This document shows, piece by piece, positions 8,942-16,276 of a DNA stretch of 16,476 nucleotides (the stretch's first letter is position 1; every line of letters begins with the position of its first letter). Under the pieces are notes generated by a model, which was not told the DNA's origin, searched no databases, and saw only the letters and a list, made by a program, of their open reading frames with translations. This stretch comes from Cytauxzoon felis. Lineage: Eukaryota > Apicomplexa > Aconoidasida > Piroplasmida > Theileriidae. Where the stretch lies: positions 1 through 16,476 of the forward strand of contig JAIQCW010000235.1 of the NCBI GenBank assembly GCA_020283715.1, written 5' to 3'. The position numbers and the translations under genes were made by a program.

Positions 8942-10300
8942 GTGACGAAAACTCCAGTTAATCAATGGGTTTATTACAAACATTCTAATAGTGATGGTCA
9001 AGCATTTACACTCGGAAAGATAACTCACAGTGATGTTTTAATGAGTGGTGGAGGACTGAATGATAATATGAATATAGAAATTAAATCTGGAGGAGCTATC
9101 TATGTTTATTACGATAACAATGGAAATAATTTACATCAACCTAAAGTAATATGTATATCGAAGAATGGTCCAAGTGATACAGCTAATAACACGTGGTACA
9201 TAGCGGGTAGCGATGAATGTAGTTGGTCATTTAGTGGAACAGGTATAAATAATAAGAAAGATCCAACTGAAGTTACTGCAGATGACCTTACTAAAGCTAA
9301 AGCTGGAGAAATTAATATTCCAGGTACCACTTATGTAATTAAATTAGATAAGAGACCTCTAACTGCGGGTGATGATAAAAAGATTAAATATAGAACGAAG
9401 GGAACAGATATAGAAGTTGAGAAGAAAGATGGTGATGATGATAAAGTACCTACAGGATATGTGAGGTATAAACATGAAGGTAATATTAGTGATCCTAAGA
9501 TTAAACATAATGGCTTTGAATTGGAATTATCTCCAAATCCTACGGGAAATGTTTCAGCAGTTTATGTATATTATGAGAAAACTAACGATACTAAGCATGA
9601 ATTCCCATTAATTGTTTGTGTTAAGAGTGCCACTTTCACGTATTACAAAAGGGGGAACGAATGGACACGTATAACAGATACCAACCTCGATGGTAAGGAC
9701 CCGGAAACTTTAGAAGGTACTAATCTTACTACACTTGAACAGAAACTTGGTGAGGTTAAAGTTTTGTATGAAGTTAAACTCGAGAAGGATAATACGGGTG
9801 ATGGTAAATACTTTGCTCGCCCAGGTACCGATGAGGCCGATAAAATTACTGTTACAGAAGTATCTGAAAATGGTGGTTTTAAAGGTTTTAAACATCAAAT
9901 TCCTGCTAGTAAAAAGATAAATCGCATAACTATACACGGTCACATTACGGATGGAATTGAAGATAGTGTGCTTACTAGTCAGCAATTTAATACTACTGGA
10001 GGTGTATTTGTATATTTTGAAATCAATGATGCTAACACTAAACGTGAGAAACCTCTATTGATATGTTTATCTCAGGATGGTAGGGCTAACGCAACTACGA
10101 ATAAATGGTATAAACGGAAACCAGATATGACATGGCAGGAAGAGACGACTGGTTATGATCAGATACCTCCAGGTCCTTCAATTAATCCTACACTTAAAGG
10201 AAAACTCGGGACAATTAAAGGTGAACTTAACCCTAGAGGTAATAAAGATACAGGTTATCTTAACTTTGCATCTCATTTCAATAGTCACATAAACCCGTAG
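8942..10300 (+). CDS. Tandem-domain piroplasm protein (FAINT/DUF529-like family)
   Basis: About 450 residues form three tandem copies of a domain of about 145 aa, starting near residues 8, 170 and 312 (QWVYYKH, GYVRYKH, GFKGFKH). Each then has an aromatic beta-strand (AIYVYYD, AVYVYYE, GVFVYFE), a P-L/K-I-C strand (PKVICIS, PLIVCVK, PLLICLS), a W-containing segment and an LGE/LGT-type strand. This layout resembles the Theileria-specific FAINT/DUF529 families and related T. equi proteins, many of which are secreted; function is unknown. The open frame begins with GTG after an upstream TAA. The first in-frame ATG is at 9041, inside domain 1, so a 5' exon with ATG (and any signal peptide) is probably missing from this model. 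The last codons (NP, stop) lie in repeat R7, whose CCCGTAG provides the stop, so the C-terminus may be truncated. Confidence 0.6.
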   Translation: MTKTPVNQWVYYKHSNSDGQAFTLGKITHSDVLMSGGGLNDNMNIEIKSGGAIYVYYDNNGNNLHQPKVICISKNGPSDTANNTWYIAGSDECSWSFSGTGINNKKDPTEVTADDLTKAKAGEINIPGTTYVIKLDKRPLTAGDDKKIKYRTKGTDIEVEKKDGDDDKVPTGYVRYKHEGNISDPKIKHNGFELELSPNPTGNVSAVYVYYEKTNDTKHEFPLIVCVKSATFTYYKRGNEWTRITDTNLDGKDPETLEGTNLTTLEQKLGEVKVLYEVKLEKDNTGDGKYFARPGTDEADKITVTEVSENGGFKGFKHQIPASKKINRITIHGHITDGIEDSVLTSQQFNTTGGVFVYFEINDANTKREKPLLICLSQDGRANATTNKWYKRKPDMTWQEETTGYDQIPPGPSINPTLKGKLGTIKGELNPRGNKDTGYLNFASHFNSHINP

Positions 10301-10414
10301 CTGATCTCAGGGAAGCGGAGGGGTAACTAAATAGAGAAGGCCTCCACGGCGAGTGGGAAGACAGGGATAGGACCTCAAGTGGAGAAGCTGACGGCAGGAC
10401 TAACCTCAAGTGGA
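10293..10414 (+). repeat. Short repeat copy R7 at the 3' end of the tandem-domain gene
   Basis: Starts with ACCCGTAGCTGATCTCAGGG and continues through the GAAGCGGAGGGG segment, the CCACGGCGAGTGG hairpin, GGACCTCAAGTGGA and a GCTGACGGCAGGAC fragment, and ends AACCTCAAGTGG. It occupies most of the gap between the convergent tandem-domain gene and YKT6. The left part of a full element is missing. Confidence 0.8.
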
Positions 10415-10478
10415 GTGATAGAGATAACTTAATGTGGAGTAGATTTGTTTATCATATAAGGTGTAAATTGTTACGATA

Positions 10479-11090
10479 TTACATGATAGAGCAGCAGCTT
10501 TTTCTTCGTAATTTTTTGGATTTTGAGAAGACATCTTTAGTTTTTGATGAGAGATCTTTGCTTTGATTAACGAGTGCTTCGAGTGTTTCTTCATTTTTGA
10601 GTAAATCATTAACAGTTTTATGTACAACTTTGATAGTATCTTCGATTTTATTAGAGAGATTATAATATGCATCAACATTTGAAGGGTTTTTATATTTATG
10701 TACAAGTGATTTTATTTCGGAGATATTAAGATTGATATCTTGTGAGTATTGTATACCTCCATCTGGATATTTTTCTATAAAGATAAAGAAGATATGTTGA
10801 AGTAATGTGAATGCAATACGTGTAGGATAATTTTTATTACAAATACAAATGATACATATACCGATATCCCATTTATGGGCAAAGATATCATAATCATTAA
10901 CATTAATATTATTTAAACCGATATCAACACGACTAGCAATTTCTCTAGCAGTAAATGTAGCAATATTTTTAGCAGTAGATCTTGCTAATATAGATAAATT
11001 ATTAACATTATGATATTGCATTAAATATATAGGTGTATCATTACAACGAAATATACCAATATATGTAATTCTATTTTGTAATTGTTCCAT
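10479..11090 (-). CDS. YKT6: R-SNARE Ykt6 (longin domain, prenylated C-terminus)
   Basis: Ykt6 is a prenylated SNARE cycling between cytosol and ER-Golgi/endosomal membranes. Single exon, 203 aa (human 198). An N-terminal longin domain (about 1-130) includes NYPTRIAFTLLQ, followed by a SNARE motif (about 138-195) and a CCSIM end, the usual double-Cys CaaX box (C199, C200) of Ykt6. The residue expected to be the zero-layer Arg is Asn166: family LLERGEKLDDL aligns with LLKNEETLEAL here. The codon is clearly AAT. The upstream gene is PUS7 on the same strand, only 48 bp away; repeat R7 lies about 65 bp downstream of the stop. Confidence 0.93.
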   Translation of the reverse strand: MEQLQNRITYIGIFRCNDTPIYLMQYHNVNNLSILARSTAKNIATFTAREIASRVDIGLNNINVNDYDIFAHKWDIGICIICICNKNYPTRIAFTLLQHIFFIFIEKYPDGGIQYSQDINLNISEIKSLVHKYKNPSNVDAYYNLSNKIEDTIKVVHKTVNDLLKNEETLEALVNQSKDLSSKTKDVFSKSKKLRRKSCCSIM

Positions 11091-11138
11091 TAATTATATA
11101 AAATTATTATTATTATATAAATTAATATTATTTATATT

Positions 11139-14100
11139 TCATTCTAATGATTTATTATTTAATAATTCACGAAGTGCTATCGTTATATATGATGATCTCG
11201 GTAATGAACATTTAATTATTAATGCATCTTTATATATTACTTCATTTCCTCTTTTAAAATTTATAATTTTATTATCTGATATTGATTTTATTAATTTCAT
11301 ATATGGATCATCCAATTTATAAATAATCTCATACTGTACATCAGTAGGCCTTACAACAATATTACGATATGAACCACTAATACTAACCATATCACCAATT
11401 TTTGATGTAAACATAGATAATGGTATATTAAATTTATCCATTGATATCTTTTCATAATATTCTATCATATAACTAGGATATATCACATTATCACCAGGTA
11501 ATGGTAATACAACATCCTCTATACCATAATCTTCCAACTCACGCTCACATGTCAATTCTATTACCTCTAATCTATGCTTAAATAATAATGAATCATCCAT
11601 ATTCGATACAACTCTACTCGAAGTTATATCACTACATACACCAGTTCCACCTGAGGTCCTATCCCTGTCTTCCCACTCGCCGTGGTGGCCTCTTCTATTT
11701 ACTTCCCCCTCCGCTTCCCTGAGATCAGCTGCGGGTAGTCCACTTGATGTTACATCTACTACAATTGAAGTTTGTTCTTCGGGGTAGAATTTCTGTTCTT
11801 CCGGGTTGACATCGCCACGATCTCCGGGAGTGGCACTACTCTTTAGAGATAGGTAATAGGAAGAGGGCTCCACGCCGAGTGGAACAGTGGTTGTAACCTC
11901 AGGTGGAGAGGCTCCACGCCTAGTGGAAGGAGAGTTGGATTGTACCTCAGGTGGAGAGTTAATATTGGAGAGAATATTTGATGTAGAGGAGGTACGTGTA
12001 CATTTTCTTGGATTAATGGATTGTGGTTGTTTGATTACAAGATCACCAATTATTGGTTTAAGTCCATATTTGGTGAGTCTATGAGTAGCTGCGAGATTAA
12101 ATAATACACTTTGAGTGGCATGGACATATATACTGAGTATATTTTTAGGGATTTTCTCAAGACATTTTTCAAAACTTAAACCTTGTTTTATACCTTTTAA
12201 TATACTCCGTTCTATAAAAAAATGACGCGGTAAATACTTTAATGCATTTTCTACATCACCATCACGTAAATAATATTCTGTCGCATAACGATATTTCCTA
12301 TCATATGTTACATCAATGTCAACCTCATTACCATCCAACACTGTCAATAAACTACAATCATCTATATTCTCTTTAGCATCCATAGAATCTCCACATGAGG
12401 TTATTCCATTAGGCGTTCCACCTGATGTTTTCCACTCGCCGTGGTGGCCTTCTCTATTTACATCCCCCTCAAGTTCCCGTAGATCACTTTCGGGTATTCT
12501 ACTTCCACTTGAGGTCTGTTCTTCCGGGATAACATTATTCGTTCCCCCGGGTAGAATTCCTGTTCTTAGGGGTTGATTATCTACGTTCTTCCGGGTTAAC
12601 ACTTTCTGTTCTTCCTCATCACCTTCGCCACGATCTCTGGGAGTGGCTCCACCCTTCAGGGATAGGTAATTGGAAGAAGCCTCCACGGCGAGTGGAAGAG
12701 AGGTGGATTGGACATCAGGTGGAGCATCGTCATTTTCTTTTGGTTTCATTTCATTAAAGATTGGTATATTTTTGGCTTCATTTACATCACCTAATATGAG
12801 TTTGACGGTGTTATGATATTGATGTTTGATAATTGATGCTCCAATGATATGTGTACCGATTATATGTGTACCAAATCTTTGAAGTCCAAAATAATTTATG
12901 AATCCATATTGTTGTAGATGTTTAATATTTTTGATAATTTTATTAGCATCATTTAATCCTCTTATGGCAATTTGGAAATGATTTCCATTAAGATCACCTA
13001 AATGAAGTCGTTTTTCTGAATATTGAAAGTCAGATAAATAAATATCTGATGGCCAATCATTTAATGCCATAGCTGTAAAAATATCTTTAATATTACAACG
13101 TCTTATACATATTCTTTGTGTTGTAATTGCTCTCTTATCTTTATTACCAGCTGTAAAGAAGTCAAAACTACCCCTCTTTAATACTTTACATAATGAATTT
13201 ACAATCTCTGATGTATCTCTATTAACTTTAGTCAAATTGAAATGTAAATACTTCTTCCGTCTCATAATCTCCTTATGATCACTAGGGAAGTCATTATAAT
13301 CTGTAATGTCAACATAATTTATCATGTCTGACAGAGTATGTACACCGATATTACCCTTGATTGAAGGATTACCAAACTTTTCTACCTGATGTCCTGACGT
13401 TCCAACCGAGGTCGAGTCCACCTCTGTTCCACTAGGCGTTTCACCTGAGGTCGTCTTGCAGACAGCTCTTCTAATTACTTCCCCCTCCGCTTCCCTGAGA
13501 TCAGCTAAGGGTTTTCCACTTGAGGTTACATCCTCACTACCTTCACCTCCGCCACGATCTCCGGGAGTGGCATCACCCTTTAGGGATAGGTAATTGGAAG
13601 AAGGCTCCACGCCGAGTGGAACACTGGTTGTAACCTCAGGTGGAATGCCTAGTGGAACAGAGGTTGTAACCTCAGGTGCAAGGTGATGATATGAGTCAAT
13701 ATGATCATTGTCTATGTTTGATGTATTTTCAGATATAGAGTTTGATTTGTATGAGATTCTATACTCTTTGATAGATTTTAGACATATTTTCTTGGGTGTA
13801 ATAGCGATTACTGTAGAGTTTTTATCCCCACTTCCCCCATCAATTTGTATAGTTTTGCTATCTAGGAATGAGAGTTGTTGTTTAATGAATTCATGTAATA
13901 GTGTTCTATTGATTTTATTATTATCGATTAGTTTTAAATGACATATTGGTATTTTAATATCATGATTATATAATAATGATTTAAGTGATTGTAATAATAT
14001 ATTTAAATTATTATAGTCATCATCTGTTAACAAATTTGTTGGGTTTTTTAAGTTATTATTAAATTGTAATAGATAATAAACACCACATTCCAATTTTTTA

Positions 14101-14564
14101 ATATTATTTACCCCATTTTTAATTATATTACGATCGATATATTTATTTAGTTTTAATATATTACCATTTAAATCAATTTCATTTACATGGAAATCTTCAT
14201 ATAAGAAACGTATTATACCATCCATACGTATAGTATCACTGGATAATAATTCACCAATTGTACTAGTAATACCTAATATACTACATCTATCATATTCTAT
14301 CATCTTTCCAGTAGAATAAAGAGATGAATAATAATGTAATGGAATGGTTGGTATAAACTTAAGATTTCTAAAACGAATAGATGAACAATCTATTGTATCA
14401 ACACAATGGATGGAAGTATTATCAGGACAATAGGAAGTATCGTGATGATAATTAATGTGTAAAGAAGAATCTTCCCTATGTGTATGTCCAATGATTAATC
14501 TTCCTCCTTTACCCCTAATAATAAAAGTATGAATTAATGTAATATAAAATAAGAATATAAACAT
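11139..14564 (-). CDS. PUS7: tRNA/mRNA pseudouridine synthase, Pus7/TruD family, with three repeat-derived inserts
   Basis: Converts uridine to pseudouridine in RNA. One ORF of 1141 aa (human PUS7 about 660). TruD signatures in order: EDFHVNEIDLNGNI (about 117), YLHFNLTKVNRDT, the catalytic motif NKDKRAITTQ with D476, NYFGLQRFG (about 557), VHATQSVLFN and YGLKPIIGDLV, VVLPLPGDNVIYP, and VVRPTDVQYEI near the end. Three in-frame inserts (residues about 295-390, 614-725 and 870-974) consist of the mosaic repeat and fall between conserved blocks. None has a canonical GTAAGT/GTATGT donor at its 5' border. Without them the protein is about 830 aa. The hydrophobic N-terminus (MFIFLFYITLIHTFII) suggests a signal or organelle presequence, but the real start may lie further in. 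The ATG overlaps the upstream stop (TAATG). Confidence 0.88.
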   Translation of the reverse strand: MFIFLFYITLIHTFIIRGKGGRLIIGHTHREDSSLHINYHHDTSYCPDNTSIHCVDTIDCSSIRFRNLKFIPTIPLHYYSSLYSTGKMIEYDRCSILGITSTIGELLSSDTIRMDGIIRFLYEDFHVNEIDLNGNILKLNKYIDRNIIKNGVNNIKKLECGVYYLLQFNNNLKNPTNLLTDDDYNNLNILLQSLKSLLYNHDIKIPICHLKLIDNNKINRTLLHEFIKQQLSFLDSKTIQIDGGSGDKNSTVIAITPKKICLKSIKEYRISYKSNSISENTSNIDNDHIDSYHHLAPEVTTSVPLGIPPEVTTSVPLGVEPSSNYLSLKGDATPGDRGGGEGSEDVTSSGKPLADLREAEGEVIRRAVCKTTSGETPSGTEVDSTSVGTSGHQVEKFGNPSIKGNIGVHTLSDMINYVDITDYNDFPSDHKEIMRRKKYLHFNLTKVNRDTSEIVNSLCKVLKRGSFDFFTAGNKDKRAITTQRICIRRCNIKDIFTAMALNDWPSDIYLSDFQYSEKRLHLGDLNGNHFQIAIRGLNDANKIIKNIKHLQQYGFINYFGLQRFGTHIIGTHIIGASIIKHQYHNTVKLILGDVNEAKNIPIFNEMKPKENDDAPPDVQSTSLPLAVEASSNYLSLKGGATPRDRGEGDEEEQKVLTRKNVDNQPLRTGILPGGTNNVIPEEQTSSGSRIPESDLRELEGDVNREGHHGEWKTSGGTPNGITSCGDSMDAKENIDDCSLLTVLDGNEVDIDVTYDRKYRYATEYYLRDGDVENALKYLPRHFFIERSILKGIKQGLSFEKCLEKIPKNILSIYVHATQSVLFNLAATHRLTKYGLKPIIGDLVIKQPQSINPRKCTRTSSTSNILSNINSPPEVQSNSPSTRRGASPPEVTTTVPLGVEPSSYYLSLKSSATPGDRGDVNPEEQKFYPEEQTSIVVDVTSSGLPAADLREAEGEVNRRGHHGEWEDRDRTSGGTGVCSDITSSRVVSNMDDSLLFKHRLEVIELTCERELEDYGIEDVVLPLPGDNVIYPSYMIEYYEKISMDKFNIPLSMFTSKIGDMVSISGSYRNIVVRPTDVQYEIIYKLDDPYMKLIKSISDNKIINFKRGNEVIYKDALIIKCSLPRSSYITIALRELLNNKSLE
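11645..11955 (-). repeat. Exonic repeat insert 3 in PUS7
   Basis: About 104 codons in frame: [75 protein letters not shown]. It contains all module types, including two CCGGAAGAAC-type units. It is sense to the host gene and sits between YGLKPIIGDLVIKQ and the segment preceding VVLPLPGDN. Confidence 0.88.
12390..12724 (-). repeat. Exonic repeat insert 2 in PUS7
   Basis: About 112 codons in frame: PPDV, LPLAVEASSNYLSLKGGATPRDRG, a PEEQ-type array (12505-12620) that includes a CCCCTAAGAACAGG unit, TSSG, ESDLRELEGDVNREG, HHGEW. The array matches the intergenic array at 2430-2532 almost unit for unit, in inverse chromosomal orientation. Sense to the host gene. Confidence 0.88.
13395..13680 (-). 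repeat. Exonic repeat insert 1 in PUS7
   Basis: About 95 codons in frame: two tandem PEVTTSVPLG units, [57 protein letters not shown]. It precedes the conserved YLHFNLTKVNRDT block of the synthase. Sense to the host gene, with no PEEQ units. Confidence 0.88.
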
Positions 14565-15235
14565 TAATTCTTCTTCTTTTTAGCTAATAATGACGCCTGT
14601 TTTTGCCTTGAGATCATCTTCTTTTCCTCCAACCAAAATAATTCAGGATTTCTCTTTTTAATATCTAAATGTGGAAATCTAAGATACATTAACATACGAT
14701 AAACATCTAATTTCTTAATTTCATATTCTGTTAAGCTATCATTAATAATTTGATTCCTATATACAAAATTAAATGCCAACTCCTCAGGTAATGTATCGTA
14801 ATTGGACTTTACAGCTTCATCATATAAATTTTCCGGTAGATTCTCAATAGATTTAAATATTTCATCCCTAATATATAATTCCCTTTCTTTATATCTATCA
14901 ATTATTTTACTCTTGTATAAGTTATACACGTCATATACACGTTGATATATCCTACGGTCTTCTACACTGTCTAATGGATTTAATGGACTAAATATCAAAT
15001 CTAATATTTCTGTTAAAGATTCATTATCCTTCAATACAGTCACAGTATCACGTACAGTCTCTGGTGGTATATATGGTAAATAACGAGTTACTCCAACTTG
15101 TTGCTGTACAGTCTGACGCTTCAACTTAGATTTACTCTTTGCCTTAACCGGTGATTTTCTCAATGGTATACTAGATGTAAACTGATTAGCACGAAATAAT
15201 ATATTTAATAACATTAAACTTAATACTAAATACAT
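14564..15235 (-). CDS. 223-aa basic protein with N-terminal hydrophobic leader, possibly mitoribosomal mL40-like
   Basis: The open frame extends to a GTG at 15256. The first ATG is at 15235 (MYLVLSLMLLNILFRANQF), so I use that. A hydrophobic leader (about 1-15) is followed by a strongly basic stretch (KSPVKAKSKSKLKRQ), as expected for an organelle presequence. The body is helical and charged: RRIYQRVYDVYNLYKSK, RYKERELYIRDEIF, then LYDEAVKSNYDTLPEELAF and a Lys-rich end. The spacing of the basic helix followed by LY.EA....LP is reminiscent of mitochondrial ribosomal protein mL40, but similarity is weak and the identity is a guess. Its TAA overlaps the PUS7 ATG by one base. Confidence 0.65.
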   Translation of the reverse strand: MYLVLSLMLLNILFRANQFTSSIPLRKSPVKAKSKSKLKRQTVQQQVGVTRYLPYIPPETVRDTVTVLKDNESLTEILDLIFSPLNPLDSVEDRRIYQRVYDVYNLYKSKIIDRYKERELYIRDEIFKSIENLPENLYDEAVKSNYDTLPEELAFNFVYRNQIINDSLTEYEIKKLDVYRMLMYLRFPHLDIKKRNPELFWLEEKKMISRQKQASLLAKKKKN

Positions 15236-15320
15236 TAAACTTAATAATAGTCCCACAAATATAAGTGGCCCATCTAATTATAATATTTTCATAGTTAAAT
15301 CAATATAATAAATGCTCCAA

Positions 15321-15611
15321 CTCCACTCGAAATCCATTAACTAAGTTCTAGTACGACCTTATCTTCGTCTTGCAGACAGCTATCCACTCGAGGTCCATCT
15401 TTCCCATTGCATGGAGCTCCTTTATTTATCTCCCCCTTCGCTTCCCTGAGATCAGCTACGGGTTCCGCTCGAGGTCCAATCTACTTCACCTCCGCCGCGA
15501 TCTCTGGGAGTGGCATCACCCTTCAGGGATAGGTAATTGGAAGAAGGCTCCACGCCTAGTGGAAGAAGAGGTGGATGTAACCTCAGGTGGAACGGCATTA
15601 CCTCGAGTGGA
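15321..15611 (-). repeat. Short-form repeat R8 between the BI-1-like and 223-aa genes
   Basis: The 426-bp gap 15236-15661 is largely this repeat. It is bounded by CCACTCGAAATCC and ACCTCGAGTGGA and has a TCTTGCAGACAGC segment, a CCATTGCATGG hairpin variant, a minus-oriented GCTGATCTCAGGGAAGCG segment and a minus-oriented CTATCCCTGAAGGG / CCACTCCCAGAGATCGCGG module. On the minus strand PLGVEPSSNYLSLKGDATPRDRGGG is open, but the frame then breaks before DLREAEGE (TRS, stop). Confidence 0.85.
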
Positions 15612-15661
15612 TAGTTATATTATAGTATATTTCAATAATTTGTGTTGATATTGTTAATAAT

Positions 15662-16233
15662 TTATCGGCTTTTACGTTTTTTATCATCACGTCTTTGTTT
15701 TTGGTAAAGTATTTTAGCGAGTTTGATAAAGAGTCCAATAAGATCGACATAAAGTGATACGGCATGCATAATATAATCTTTATTACCATTATTAAAGTCT
15801 TTTAATGTAATTTGAGTATCGAAAATAATAAATCTATAAGATTAATAATAGAAATTTATAAATATAAACATACCCAACATATACAAATAGACTTATAAAT
15901 GATAATGTATGATCAACAAATGCTGATCTAAAGAAACGATTAAAAAATGTAACCATAACAATATAAGATAATGCACTAGATGATAATGATCCAATATACA
16001 TCCATAATCTTGTCTGCATCATTAATGATGATAATGAAAAACATGTAAATATTGTAACTGAACCAATCAATGACATCTTTATAATATCTATATTTTTTAT
16101 TTTCATTATTATATTTAATCAATTATCACATACCCGGATGCAAATCTAATAATACATATACAAAATCTCTAATCAATATCGCTTGACCAACAGATAATAC
16201 AGTCAATGCCACCAATCTCCTAATATCCAAATC
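15662..16233 (-). CDS. Bax inhibitor-1-like membrane protein (5' exon(s) outside window)
   Basis: A BI-1/TMBIM family multi-pass membrane protein, typically an ER calcium-leak and cell-death modulator. Exons seen are 16134..16233, 15874..16087 and 15662..15833, 161 codons of a protein of usually about 240. Introns are 46 nt (16088-16133) and 40 nt (15834-15873), both GTATGT...TATAG, and both joins restore conserved sequence (HP-D-IIKMSLIGS and YVG-FIIFDTQ). Family hallmarks are GSVTIFTCFSLSSL, IFDTQ...GNKDYIMHAVSLYVDLIGLFIKL and a basic C-terminal tail (KQRRDDKKRKSR). The start exon is missing: an acceptor (ATATATAG) precedes 16233, and the upstream intron, which holds repeat R9, continues past the right edge. 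Confidence 0.88.
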
Positions 16234-16276
16234 CTATATATCAATATTCACACATATTTATACAAGAAGTACAATA

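Noticed and set aside
12316..12576. Plus-strand ORF opposite PUS7 insert 2
   Set aside because: A shadow of the GC-rich insert on the antisense strand; the PUS7 frame is supported by family motifs on both sides.
11645..13680. PUS7 inserts as ordinary introns
   Set aside because: None has a GTAAGT/GTATGT donor at its border and all three are open and in frame; still only RNA data can settle it.
366..15611. CRISPR array or satellite
   Set aside because: Units are dispersed, mosaic, inverted and irregularly spaced, and the host genes are eukaryotic.
15834..16106. Single-exon ORF starting MKIKNI as the start of the BI-1-like protein
   Set aside because: Those first residues are intronic; splicing at 16134/16087 gives HP-D-IIKMSLIGS, matching the family, and the frame continues upstream.
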